IMG/VR virus record: IMGVR_UViG_3300007712_000002
Coordinates: 28,504 to 92,503 of that record
Reading direction: 5' to 3' (one strand)
DNA from: a virus
DNA length: 64,000 nucleotides
A model generated the notes under the pieces. That model was not told where the DNA came from. It ran no database searches and was given only the letters and a program-made list of their open reading frames with translations. The position numbers were made by a program, and so were the translations under genes. Shown in pieces: positions 16,951 through 24,200 of the stretch (positions are counted from its first letter, which is position 1; each line of letters opens with the position of its first letter).

Positions 16951-17168
16951 CAGATATTGACAGACTACGCAAACTGAGTGGTATTTCAGAAGATAATGAC
17001 AATTCGACGCTAGAAAAAATCCAAAAAGGTATTAGTAACTACGTTCGTCAGGAAAATGATCATCATTGGCCTTTTGGTTTTGAGCGCGAGTTGGCTGAAT
17101 TTATTCAAGCTGAGTTGGAAAAAGATGAGACAGTTGATAATATGCCACAATGGGGAGAACGCACATGA
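16947..17168 (+). CDS. small late protein with INRLRKLAG-type leader
   Basis: 73 residues. N-terminus MTDIDRLRKLSGISED belongs to the leader family described in the findings. The acidic body has a helix with aromatic patch (HHWPFGFERELAEFIQAELE). ATGA overlap with the preceding gene and 4-base overlap with the next. Confidence 0.65.
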   Translation: MTDIDRLRKLSGISEDNDNSTLEKIQKGISNYVRQENDHHWPFGFERELAEFIQAELEKDETVDNMPQWGERT

Positions 17169-18244
17169 AACTTCTTGAAGCAATCGAAAGCACTTCAGTA
17201 AAAGATGCTATTCAAAAGATGGTAACTGATATGTTCAATGATGAGTTGGACGATAATCGTCTTGATCAAATTATTGATGGTCTTAGCCTTAGCGATCTAC
17301 TTGCCCTTGACCAGGCCTATCAAGATGGCGACAAAGAAACAATTAGCAAAATACTTGGACCTTTTCCAAAATTGGAATACAGCATGGGCGCAGGCCGCCA
17401 ATCCAGCAGCGCAGCAAGCAACCGTCCAGCACCAAGAACCGCAGGCGGCCAGCAAGCAAGCAAAAAACCAGGGACGCAAAAAACAGTAAACACCAACCGT
17501 AACTATAGCAGCGGTGTCCAAAACGCTGTTACCACAAAGAATGTTGATGGTGAAAATGGAGACGATCCTGAAGCAATGGTTAAAGATGATGAACCAGTTG
17601 AAGAAACCAACAGTGGTTCATTCAATGACGAGCGATTCAATTCACATGAAGTTATCCGCGCCCTTGAAGGAATTGCAAGTGATGAAGAAGGCGATGATCC
17701 TGTGTTTTCATCAGGACTACAACAGCTAGCCAATCGCATTAATCAAAGCTATCCTGATAGTGTTACTATCGCAGAAATCGTTAACATGCTACAGGAACCA
17801 CAGCTAAGTTCTATTGATAAAGATGACGTCTTTTATGCCTTGCAAGCTAGTGGAATTATGGATATACAGATGGAAGCAAGCGTCGGCGCGCCTGACTATA
17901 ATCCAGCAGCAGGTCGCCATAACCAATTCCAAAATAGTGACGACGTGATTGTCACAAGTGGTGAATGGGAAGGTAAGACTGGCATGGTTCAATCAGTGCG
18001 CCCTAATAGTGTCACCGTTCGTCTCTATAACCACGATTTCTTAATGGACTTTGAGCCAGATGAGATCGAACACAATGACTATGCAGATAGCGATCAAGAA
18101 GAAGACAACATGCGTTTGAGTATGGGCGACGACGAATATGATCGTATACATGGCGACTTGGGTTACAAAGATGAGTCAGTAACCGAAAATGTTGATGTCG
18201 TCGACATGGTTAAATGGCTCAAGCGTAGAGCAGGGATTGAATAA
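17165..18244 (+). CDS. acidic core-type protein with KOW-like segment
   Basis: 359 residues; ATG at 17165 follows GGGGAGAAC. N-terminus MKLLEAIEST is leader-like; residues 85-150 are low-complexity (Ser, Ala, Gln, Lys); residues about 255-305 form a KOW/SH3-like unit (DDVIVTSGEWEGKTGMV, then SVTVRLYNHDFLMDF). Strongly acidic overall. Likely a prohead-core or internal head protein, by position and composition. Confidence 0.6.
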   Translation: MKLLEAIESTSVKDAIQKMVTDMFNDELDDNRLDQIIDGLSLSDLLALDQAYQDGDKETISKILGPFPKLEYSMGAGRQSSSAASNRPAPRTAGGQQASKKPGTQKTVNTNRNYSSGVQNAVTTKNVDGENGDDPEAMVKDDEPVEETNSGSFNDERFNSHEVIRALEGIASDEEGDDPVFSSGLQQLANRINQSYPDSVTIAEIVNMLQEPQLSSIDKDDVFYALQASGIMDIQMEASVGAPDYNPAAGRHNQFQNSDDVIVTSGEWEGKTGMVQSVRPNSVTVRLYNHDFLMDFEPDEIEHNDYADSDQEEDNMRLSMGDDEYDRIHGDLGYKDESVTENVDVVDMVKWLKRRAGIE

Positions 18245-18468
18245 TGCGCAGTATTGTAACAAAAGGTGGTATTCCTACTTTTGTTTCCAAACATGAGTAT
18301 ACCTTTATTGAAGAAAACTTTGAACATGGAGACATGATTTATAAGAATGAACTTAACGAGCACGAAGCAGAAATTGCTAGAGTGCTAACTACTAGAGGAA
18401 TACTACAGCGTTTTAGTGATGCTGATAAAGGCATTTACTACACGCAAAATATCAATCGAGGAATTTAA
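18244..18468 (+). CDS. small late protein
   Basis: 74 residues, start overlapping the previous stop (TAATG). No motif recognised. Part of the same translationally coupled series. Confidence 0.55.
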   Translation: MRSIVTKGGIPTFVSKHEYTFIEENFEHGDMIYKNELNEHEAEIARVLTTRGILQRFSDADKGIYYTQNINRGI

Positions 18469-18648
18469 ATGTTACCAGTAGAACAGACCTGCCCTAAATG
18501 TCACGGACGATTCATGGGGAGCGATGTCATTGGATATCCATGTCCCAGCTGCACAGGAATAAGTGAGCAAAGCCTCATTGAGGCACTCACATCAATGAAC
18601 CAAATGTATTATCAGGAGGAAGAAAATGACAGACCAAGAACAGACTAA
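18469..18648 (+). CDS. 59-residue zinc-ribbon protein
   Basis: ATG directly after the preceding stop. CPKC near residue 8 and CPSC near residue 25 make a four-cysteine zinc ribbon; the rest is a short helix (LIEALTSMNQMYYQEEE). It overlaps the next gene by 23 bases in another frame, and the overlap region holds that gene's ribosome site (AGGAGGAAG). Confidence 0.65.
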   Translation: MLPVEQTCPKCHGRFMGSDVIGYPCPSCTGISEQSLIEALTSMNQMYYQEEENDRPRTD

Positions 18649-19228
18649 CGCAATGGCTAACATCCTTGGCAAACTGGGCCAAGTTGAAGAAGGCACATAC
18701 GAAAAGACTGGGGGAGGTGCATCTAACGAAGACACAGCAGCAATGGCTGATGTTTTGCGTAAATTACAAGAAACCACTGGTGCGTTTTCACAAGACATTG
18801 TGAATGAAAGCAAGAAGCAACCCGACTTGGGTGTTGCCGTTCAGGCGCAGCGCACAAAGGCTGGCGTCAGTGTCAGCCATTATGATATTCAGACCGAGAA
18901 GAAAACAGTCCATGAAGGTCTTACAAAAACATTCTATCATGTTGTTGACAACAAGACTGGAGAAATAGTTTATGAGGATCTTGGACTATTTGAAACTGCC
19001 ATGGGTATTGTAAAACATCTTCTCTATACCAACAACAGCCAAAAACTATCTCGACTCGTCGACCTTGATCAAGAATATGTCGGGGCAATGATGGAGACAT
19101 ATGGTTATAAAACAAGACTCAAGCGTATTGACGAAAGTTCAGTGAAGTATGATGTGACATCAGCCAAATATTCTAATGCTAAATCACGTCTCGGTGCTGT
19201 CAAGATGAAAATCCTCAAGGCTCTATAA
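18626..19228 (+). CDS. late protein with duplicated leader-like motif
   Basis: 200 residues; ATG 6 bases after AGGAGGAAG. The N-terminus carries two similar units, AMANILGKLGQVEEG near residue 9 and AMADVLRKLQETTGA near residue 38, both reminiscent of capsid-targeting leaders. A globular part follows (residues 75-190). Probably a core or internal virion protein. Confidence 0.6.
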   Translation: MTDQEQTNAMANILGKLGQVEEGTYEKTGGGASNEDTAAMADVLRKLQETTGAFSQDIVNESKKQPDLGVAVQAQRTKAGVSVSHYDIQTEKKTVHEGLTKTFYHVVDNKTGEIVYEDLGLFETAMGIVKHLLYTNNSQKLSRLVDLDQEYVGAMMETYGYKTRLKRIDESSVKYDVTSAKYSNAKSRLGAVKMKILKAL

Positions 19229-19241
19229 CTAGGGCTTTCGC

Positions 19242-19248
19242 ATAAATA
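19242..19248 (+). promoter_or_regulatory. T4-type late promoter
   Basis: ATAAATA 27 bases before the gene at 19276. Confidence 0.6.
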
Positions 19249-19275
19249 CATTACAGACAGTTACGGAGATCTGAT

Positions 19276-20001
19276 ATGATTCTAAAAGAATTTACAACAC
19301 GAGGCGGAACGAAGCTAGAAAAGCTTACTCGCGCCCTCAATGAAAATTACAATTATGATATTAACTTCAAGGGTATGACAGTCGCCCGCGCCGAGCGCCT
19401 AGCTGAGCGAGCACGCCTGAAAGTTGAAGAAAACAGTGATGTCAACAAACGCATTAAATTTGCAATGATTGCAGAGAGCCTCGATCTCTGGATGCAAGCA
19501 AACGTACAAAGTGAACTTACATCATTCAATTTAGCTGAAGGGCTTGATGACGAAAGCATGGAAGAAGCAAAAGTCATCCTTGCAGCAAAAGAATTAAGCG
19601 ATAAGATCCAGGGCATGATTGAAGATGCCGCAAAGATGCAGGTTCAAGACCTGCTTCCAATCGTTGATGCCATGAAAGCTGAATTGGGTGGAAGTGAGGC
19701 AGATGCCTTTGCTACATCCGCAGACGCAGCATTGGGCGGCCTAGTCGACACACTCAAGTCAGCCAAGGAAGAATATGACGGAGCAATTCAAGCTGCTCAA
19801 GGACAAGAACCAGCAACCGACATGGACAACTTTGACATGGACGGCGACATGGGCGACATGGGCGATGAAATGGACACAGACATGGACAACTTTGACATGG
19901 ACGGCGGCGATGATATGGAAGTTGACGATGAATTTGGTGGTGATGATGCAAATGTTGCTGATGACGAACCAACCGGACGTGAGATGAAAGACGAGATCTA
20001 A
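19276..20001 (+). CDS. probable prohead core/scaffold protein
   Basis: 241 residues. Helical, very acidic; the C-terminal 60 residues are Asp/Met/Gly-rich and contain an in-frame duplication: 28 bases (19819-19846) recur exactly 60 bases later (19879-19906), encoding DMDNFDMDG twice. Composition and place agree with T4 gp22-type scaffolding proteins, which are digested during head maturation. Assignment is inferred. Confidence 0.55.
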   Translation: MILKEFTTRGGTKLEKLTRALNENYNYDINFKGMTVARAERLAERARLKVEENSDVNKRIKFAMIAESLDLWMQANVQSELTSFNLAEGLDDESMEEAKVILAAKELSDKIQGMIEDAAKMQVQDLLPIVDAMKAELGGSEADAFATSADAALGGLVDTLKSAKEEYDGAIQAAQGQEPATDMDNFDMDGDMGDMGDEMDTDMDNFDMDGGDDMEVDDEFGGDDANVADDEPTGREMKDEI

Positions 20002-20339
20002 TGCGAGCACACGAGCTGTTTGATAGTGATTATAACGAGGATCTCCGTTCAGAAGTAATCACTCTGCTCACAGCCGTAAGTGCTGAAGGAATAGATCAAG
20101 TTAAAACTCAAAACTTGTTAATTGATCTCGAAAACCAGGGTTATGCAGTTGATGAGCAAAGTTTGCTTGAACTTCTCAATACAATGGAAGTGGTTGCGAC
20201 TGCCAACAGTGATACAATTGAAATTGCCACAAGCGATGCGGACGTAATGGTCGGCCAGGATGCAGATGAAATTGAGCAAGACCGTGTTGATAATTTGGCT
20301 ACTAATCAAGCAACAAAAGACCTGGGAGACGAAATATGA
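20001..20339 (+). CDS. small acidic late protein
   Basis: 112 residues, TAATG overlap with the preceding gene. N-terminus MRAHELFDSD matches MRARELFFES of the gene at 37503. Acidic, helical N-terminal half. No family recognised. Confidence 0.6.
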   Translation: MRAHELFDSDYNEDLRSEVITLLTAVSAEGIDQVKTQNLLIDLENQGYAVDEQSLLELLNTMEVVATANSDTIEIATSDADVMVGQDADEIEQDRVDNLATNQATKDLGDEI

Positions 20340-20590
20340 ACGATTTGAATAGGATGAGACAGCTAGCTGGAGTCAGAGAATGGGATGATGAAGGTGAAGA
20401 TGAATTTGACGGTTCACAATCACTCTGGTTATTGCAAGTATCAGTTAGGCATGAAGGAACATATTTTGCTGGGATTTATTCATCACGAGAATTAGCATGG
20501 GATGCATCTGAAAGACTTGATTTAAATAACGACGAATCTGTTAATGTAACACAAGTTACACTTGATGCAGAACCCGAAACCCTTTACTAA
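20336..20590 (+). CDS. small late protein with INRLRKLAG-type leader
   Basis: 84 residues. Leader MNDLNRMRQLAGVREW, then an acidic stretch and a small alpha/beta body (SLWLLQVSVRHEGTYFAGI). ATGA overlap with the preceding gene. Confidence 0.65.
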   Translation: MNDLNRMRQLAGVREWDDEGEDEFDGSQSLWLLQVSVRHEGTYFAGIYSSRELAWDASERLDLNNDESVNVTQVTLDAEPETLY

Positions 20591-20599
20591 GGAAGATAT

Positions 20600-21229
20600 A
20601 TGGCATATGATTTAACTGCAACCCAAGCCCGCACAGTGTCAACCACAGACCTAGTTATCTACAACGAGATTGACACAATTAGTCGAGCAATTATGGCCGC
20701 TGCACTAACAGGTGAATTAAGCACCACAGTAGATGACGGGACCACAATGACAGAAAGCACACCTACTATTACTGTAACCAGTTCTGGTGCAGGTGCCTTT
20801 ACACCAAGTGAAACCATTGTGCTAGCAGGTTCAACAATTACACTTGGTGATGGTAGTGGTGACGGCACAAATGTCTACCAGGCAACAGCAGATATTAATG
20901 CCGCTGATATTACTGGTCTTACAGCTACAACAGATGGAAGCGAAATTACACTATCATATGAACCACCCCAAGCAACCTGGGGAATAACACTGGCAGAAGG
21001 ATCAGGCTCTGCATTGGCAGATTTGGGCTTTACAGCAGGATCAGAAAGTCCTGCAACACCAGAGAGCGTGGATTATTATAGTGTGTGGAGTGGCGTAACA
21101 GAAGACAGAAAGAAATCATATGAGCTTGCACAAGTTGTAAATCATTTTCAGAATCTAGGATATAATATCCTTGCTAAAAAGAACACAACCACAGCATCGA
21201 GCGTTATTAAATGGGAGATATATTGGTGA
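20600..21229 (+). CDS. virion protein, beta-rich with Thr/Ser/Gly repeats
   Basis: 209 residues; AAGGAAGATAT before the ATG. Starts YDLTATQARTVSTTDLVIYN, then long beta-strand segments with DG turns (residues 45-140). The composition is typical of head-decoration or tail proteins of T4-superfamily phages. Coupled to the next gene by TGATG. Confidence 0.6.
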   Translation: MAYDLTATQARTVSTTDLVIYNEIDTISRAIMAAALTGELSTTVDDGTTMTESTPTITVTSSGAGAFTPSETIVLAGSTITLGDGSGDGTNVYQATADINAADITGLTATTDGSEITLSYEPPQATWGITLAEGSGSALADLGFTAGSESPATPESVDYYSVWSGVTEDRKKSYELAQVVNHFQNLGYNILAKKNTTTASSVIKWEIYW

Positions 21230-21531
21230 TGGATATTAATAGACTGAGACAACTTTCTGGTATGGCAAATAATCCAAAGCCTGCTATTTTTGAAAGTTTT
21301 GATGAGAATACCAAAATAGCTATTGAGAGAAATAAAGGTCGAATAGGCCAACCAGTTCTTGGTCCAAAAGAAAATGAATTACCCAACACAATGGTGCTAT
21401 CTAATGATGGAAATATTATAGCAGTGTCAGCTTCGGGTGGCGCAACTATTGTAATTTATGACACGCTTCTTGAAGAAAAGGAAGATATTTTCTTGCCTGA
21501 CGAGGCAATTCGCGCACTCGTTAACATGTAA
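21229..21531 (+). CDS. tandem-family protein 1 (MDINRLRQLSG leader)
   Basis: 100 residues, start overlapping the preceding stop. Leader MDINRLRQLSGMANN, then a beta-rich body (MVLSNDGNIIAVSASGGATI). First member of the run of small proteins with a common N-terminus at 21229-22863. Confidence 0.7.
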   Translation: MDINRLRQLSGMANNPKPAIFESFDENTKIAIERNKGRIGQPVLGPKENELPNTMVLSNDGNIIAVSASGGATIVIYDTLLEEKEDIFLPDEAIRALVNM

Positions 21532-21559
21532 TCAAACAAAGACTTAAAAAGGAAAGATA

Positions 21560-21781
21560 ATGGATATTAACAGATTAAAGAAGCTCAGTGGTTTAACAGA
21601 AAGCGTGGACCTTGAAGAGCAGGTAGGAAATGAAGGCCTCCTTCGTGCAGCATTGCAATGCTTACAGGCTTGCAAAGAAGGCGATACATCAAGTTGTGAT
21701 GAAGTTATTTCAGCTATCGAGTTTGAGCTTGACGGTCCTGAGTATTACGATCCTTATCCTAATATGGATCATCGTTATTAA
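21560..21781 (+). CDS. tandem-family protein 2
   Basis: 73 residues; AAAAAGGAAAG before the ATG. Leader MDINRLKKLSGLTES, then an acidic helical body with three Cys (LQCLQACKEGDTSSC). Confidence 0.7.
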   Translation: MDINRLKKLSGLTESVDLEEQVGNEGLLRAALQCLQACKEGDTSSCDEVISAIEFELDGPEYYDPYPNMDHRY

Positions 21782-21796
21782 TAGGAAGATAGTAAA

Positions 21797-22048
21797 ATGA
21801 ACATTAACAGATTAAAAAAACTAGCAGGCATGTTAACTGAGTCAATCGATGGTGAGGAAATCGGAGAACATCTTATTGAAATTTCAGAGCATATAGACTA
21901 CACAATTTCACATATAAATCAACTTCATAATCAAATTATTGGAGATGATCCAGAAGCAGATGCTATTTTAGCTGAAGTCTTGGAAACGATGAAAAACCAC
22001 GAAATAAAAATACGCAGGCTTGCAGAGTCTAGAATGACAGGAATTTAA
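21797..22048 (+). CDS. tandem-family protein 3
   Basis: 83 residues; AGGAAG before the ATG. Leader MNINRLKKLAGMLTES, then an acidic helical body (IDGEEIGEHLIEISEHID). Confidence 0.7.
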   Translation: MNINRLKKLAGMLTESIDGEEIGEHLIEISEHIDYTISHINQLHNQIIGDDPEADAILAEVLETMKNHEIKIRRLAESRMTGI

Positions 22049-22058
22049 GGGCAATATA

Positions 22059-22301
22059 ATGGATATTAATAGACTAAGAGCACTTGCAGGCACAGAAGTT
22101 AGTGAAGCTCGACCACGCCGCGGCGAAGTTGGTGCTATGAGCCAAGAAGAAATCACTGAATATGTCTCTGAAGTTGCAGCACTTGTAAACCAGGCAGCAG
22201 ACAAGTTAGAAAGGATCACACCAGAGCTAGGCCTTGATGCCGACGCTGATGGTATTATCCCAGAAATGCGCCGTATTGCAAAAGAACTAGGGAGCATATA
22301 A
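22059..22301 (+). CDS. tandem-family protein 4
   Basis: 80 residues. Leader MDINRLRALAGTEVSE, a short basic patch (ARPRRGE), and a helical body whose end (PELGLDADADGIIPEMRRIA) is similar to that of family protein 6 at 22618, so these two are duplicates along their whole length. Stop overlaps the next ATG. Confidence 0.7.
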   Translation: MDINRLRALAGTEVSEARPRRGEVGAMSQEEITEYVSEVAALVNQAADKLERITPELGLDADADGIIPEMRRIAKELGSI

Positions 22302-22615
22302 TGGATATTAACAGATTAAGAAAACTAGCAGGCATGATAAATGAGTCAGCTCAATTTGATGAAGATACAAGAAAGATGACGAATGAATTGCATCGCATGA
22401 TGGACGAGGGTGAAATTGATCCGCGCACAGTTGCAGATGCGGCACTCATATATATGAGCGAAGATGAAGTTGCAGACATGATGCACTCCAACGAAATGAT
22501 GCCATATGATTCATACGACGATGAAGATGAAGATGAAGATCCAGATTATTTCGACGACCTTGATGCTGGTGATACTGAAATGGATCGCCGTTCAGACCTA
22601 CGTAGAGGATGGTAA
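22301..22615 (+). CDS. tandem-family protein 5
   Basis: 104 residues, TAATG coupling. Leader MDINRLRKLAGMINES, helical acidic body, then an Asp/Glu run (YDDEDEDEDPDYFDDLD). Confidence 0.7.
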   Translation: MDINRLRKLAGMINESAQFDEDTRKMTNELHRMMDEGEIDPRTVADAALIYMSEDEVADMMHSNEMMPYDSYDDEDEDEDPDYFDDLDAGDTEMDRRSDLRRGW

Positions 22616-22617
22616 AA

Positions 22618-22863
22618 ATGGATATTGATCGACTAAAACAACTATCAGGATTGAATGAACTTGGTTATGACAGCCCACCTGGTCGCGGCAAGCCTATGGG
22701 CGTTGAAGAAATCAACGCCAAAGTTGAAGCTGCAAAAGACAAGGCAATGGACCTCGCACGTGACCTTGAAGCACTGGCCCCACATCTTGGGCTTGACGAC
22801 GCAGAGGTCCGTGAGATGAGCGATTGGCTAGCAGGACTAGCTGGCGATTTGGATAGTATTTAA
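22618..22863 (+). CDS. tandem-family protein 6
   Basis: 81 residues from the ATG at 22618, chosen because all relatives start MDI; an in-frame ATG at 22609 exists. Leader MDIDRLKQLSGLNEL, then a helical body ending APHLGLDDAEVREMS, similar to family protein 4. Confidence 0.7.
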   Translation: MDIDRLKQLSGLNELGYDSPPGRGKPMGVEEINAKVEAAKDKAMDLARDLEALAPHLGLDDAEVREMSDWLAGLAGDLDSI

Positions 22864-22871
22864 GATTTTTC

Positions 22872-22900
22872 TAGACTTTTCAACATTTTACATGTAATAT
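22872..22900 (+). promoter_or_regulatory. nuclease promoter, 6 bases from the ATG
   Basis: TAGACT 22872-22877, 17-base spacer, TAATAT 22895-22900, ATG at 22907: probable leaderless start. Confidence 0.55.
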
Positions 22901-22906
22901 GGTGGT

Positions 22907-23584
22907 ATGATTGTTGAAAAATTCCCTTATCAAGAAATCAAACGCAAGCGCGTTGAAGGCAAGCGACTCTACGATACCGAGAGTGGCTTTCTTCCTTCTG
23001 TAACAACTATCCTTGACAAAACCAAACCAGCTGAAGCAGTTCGAAAGCTTAACGAGTGGCGACGACGTGTAGGGCAGGAAGAAGCCCAACGCATCACAAA
23101 CGAAGCTGCTAACGTCGGAACTCTTATGCACGGGTTCCTAGAGGAATGGTTACTGACTAACGACTTCAATGCCGGCAAAAACATGCCAAACATAGTGGCA
23201 AAGAAAATGGCTGAAACGGTCATTGGAAACATACAAGACGATTTAGACGAAGCTTGGGGCACAGAAATTGGTCTTTACTATCCTGGGCTTTACGCAGGAA
23301 CAACTGACCTCGTAGGTGTATGGAAAGGCCGCCCAACCATCATGGATTTCAAGCAAACAAATCGTCCTAAGAAGCGTGAATGGATCGAAGATTATTTCAT
23401 GCAAGGCGCAGCATATGGCCAAGCCCATAACGCTCTTTTTGATACTGACATTGAAAATGTCGCTATCTTTATGTGCTCACGCGATTGTGAGTTTCAATTA
23501 TTTGAGCTTGATCAAAACGAGTTCAAAGAGTATAGTGAAAAATTTGCTTATCGAGTGGGCAGATTTTACGAACTCGATAAATAA
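22907..23584 (+). CDS. PD-(D/E)XK exonuclease (MGME1/Cas4-like)
   Basis: 225 residues. SVTTILDKT near residue 25 and a GTLMHGFLEEWL helix are typical of this class; the catalytic core is YAGTTDLVGVWKGRPTIMDF (Asp) with K in the following KQTNRPKK, preceded by TEIGL. T4-type cyanophages encode the same family, thought to process DNA ends in replication or repair. Own promoter, no Shine-Dalgarno site. Confidence 0.82.
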   Translation: MIVEKFPYQEIKRKRVEGKRLYDTESGFLPSVTTILDKTKPAEAVRKLNEWRRRVGQEEAQRITNEAANVGTLMHGFLEEWLLTNDFNAGKNMPNIVAKKMAETVIGNIQDDLDEAWGTEIGLYYPGLYAGTTDLVGVWKGRPTIMDFKQTNRPKKREWIEDYFMQGAAYGQAHNALFDTDIENVAIFMCSRDCEFQLFELDQNEFKEYSEKFAYRVGRFYELDK

Positions 23585-23671
23585 AAACAAGCGGGATAGA
23601 CGCAACATATAGTGTCATTAATACACTATGAGCGCACTATACGTTGTTGAAAAACAATATTAGTCAACACT

Positions 23672-24184
23672 GTGGAACAACTGAACATTAGTCAGTTACG
23701 AAATTTGTGGTTGCGTTCACCCGATGAACGTCTAGCAGGTTGGAGAGAGTTTAGGATTGAACTTCAGTCCTCGTATGACCTATACGAGGCAAACGGCACT
23801 GACGCGGATGACAAAATCCTTCTGTCTTGTCTACAAGCTATTAGCACGTGGTGGGAACAAACACCGCTTGTTAGCGTAGCTATTGATCCGTTCGATTCTA
23901 GCTCATGGCCAACTGTCTGGGAAATCATTGATCAAGGTGAATGCTGTAAGTATAGTAGAGGCCTTGCAATGGCGTATAACATGCATTATATGGATACAAA
24001 CGTCAAAATCACCCTAGACCGGGTGCACGACCTCACCTTCAATGACGAATACATGATTGCCAATTTTGGTGACAAGTATGCCTTGAACTCACTACATGGA
24101 CAAATTATAGACCCTCATGTTGACTCTTTGGATATAAGAGAGTCGTGGGACATACAACGATCTCTCCTAGAAAATCAATACTAA
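23672..24184 (+). CDS. conserved protein upstream of ribonucleotide reductase
   Basis: 170 residues from a GTG at 23672 without a clear ribosome site. Features: WPTVWEIIDQGECCKYSRGL and a late WDIQRSLLENQ. I associate this layout with a protein next to nrd genes in cyanophages; function unknown. Confidence 0.6.
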   Translation: MEQLNISQLRNLWLRSPDERLAGWREFRIELQSSYDLYEANGTDADDKILLSCLQAISTWWEQTPLVSVAIDPFDSSSWPTVWEIIDQGECCKYSRGLAMAYNMHYMDTNVKITLDRVHDLTFNDEYMIANFGDKYALNSLHGQIIDPHVDSLDIRESWDIQRSLLENQY

Positions 24185-24200
24185 ACAACAGGAGAACGTG

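Noticed and set aside
19819-19906. CRISPR-like direct repeat
   Set aside because: The two 28-base copies are an in-frame duplication inside an acidic protein; only two copies and no spacer pattern.
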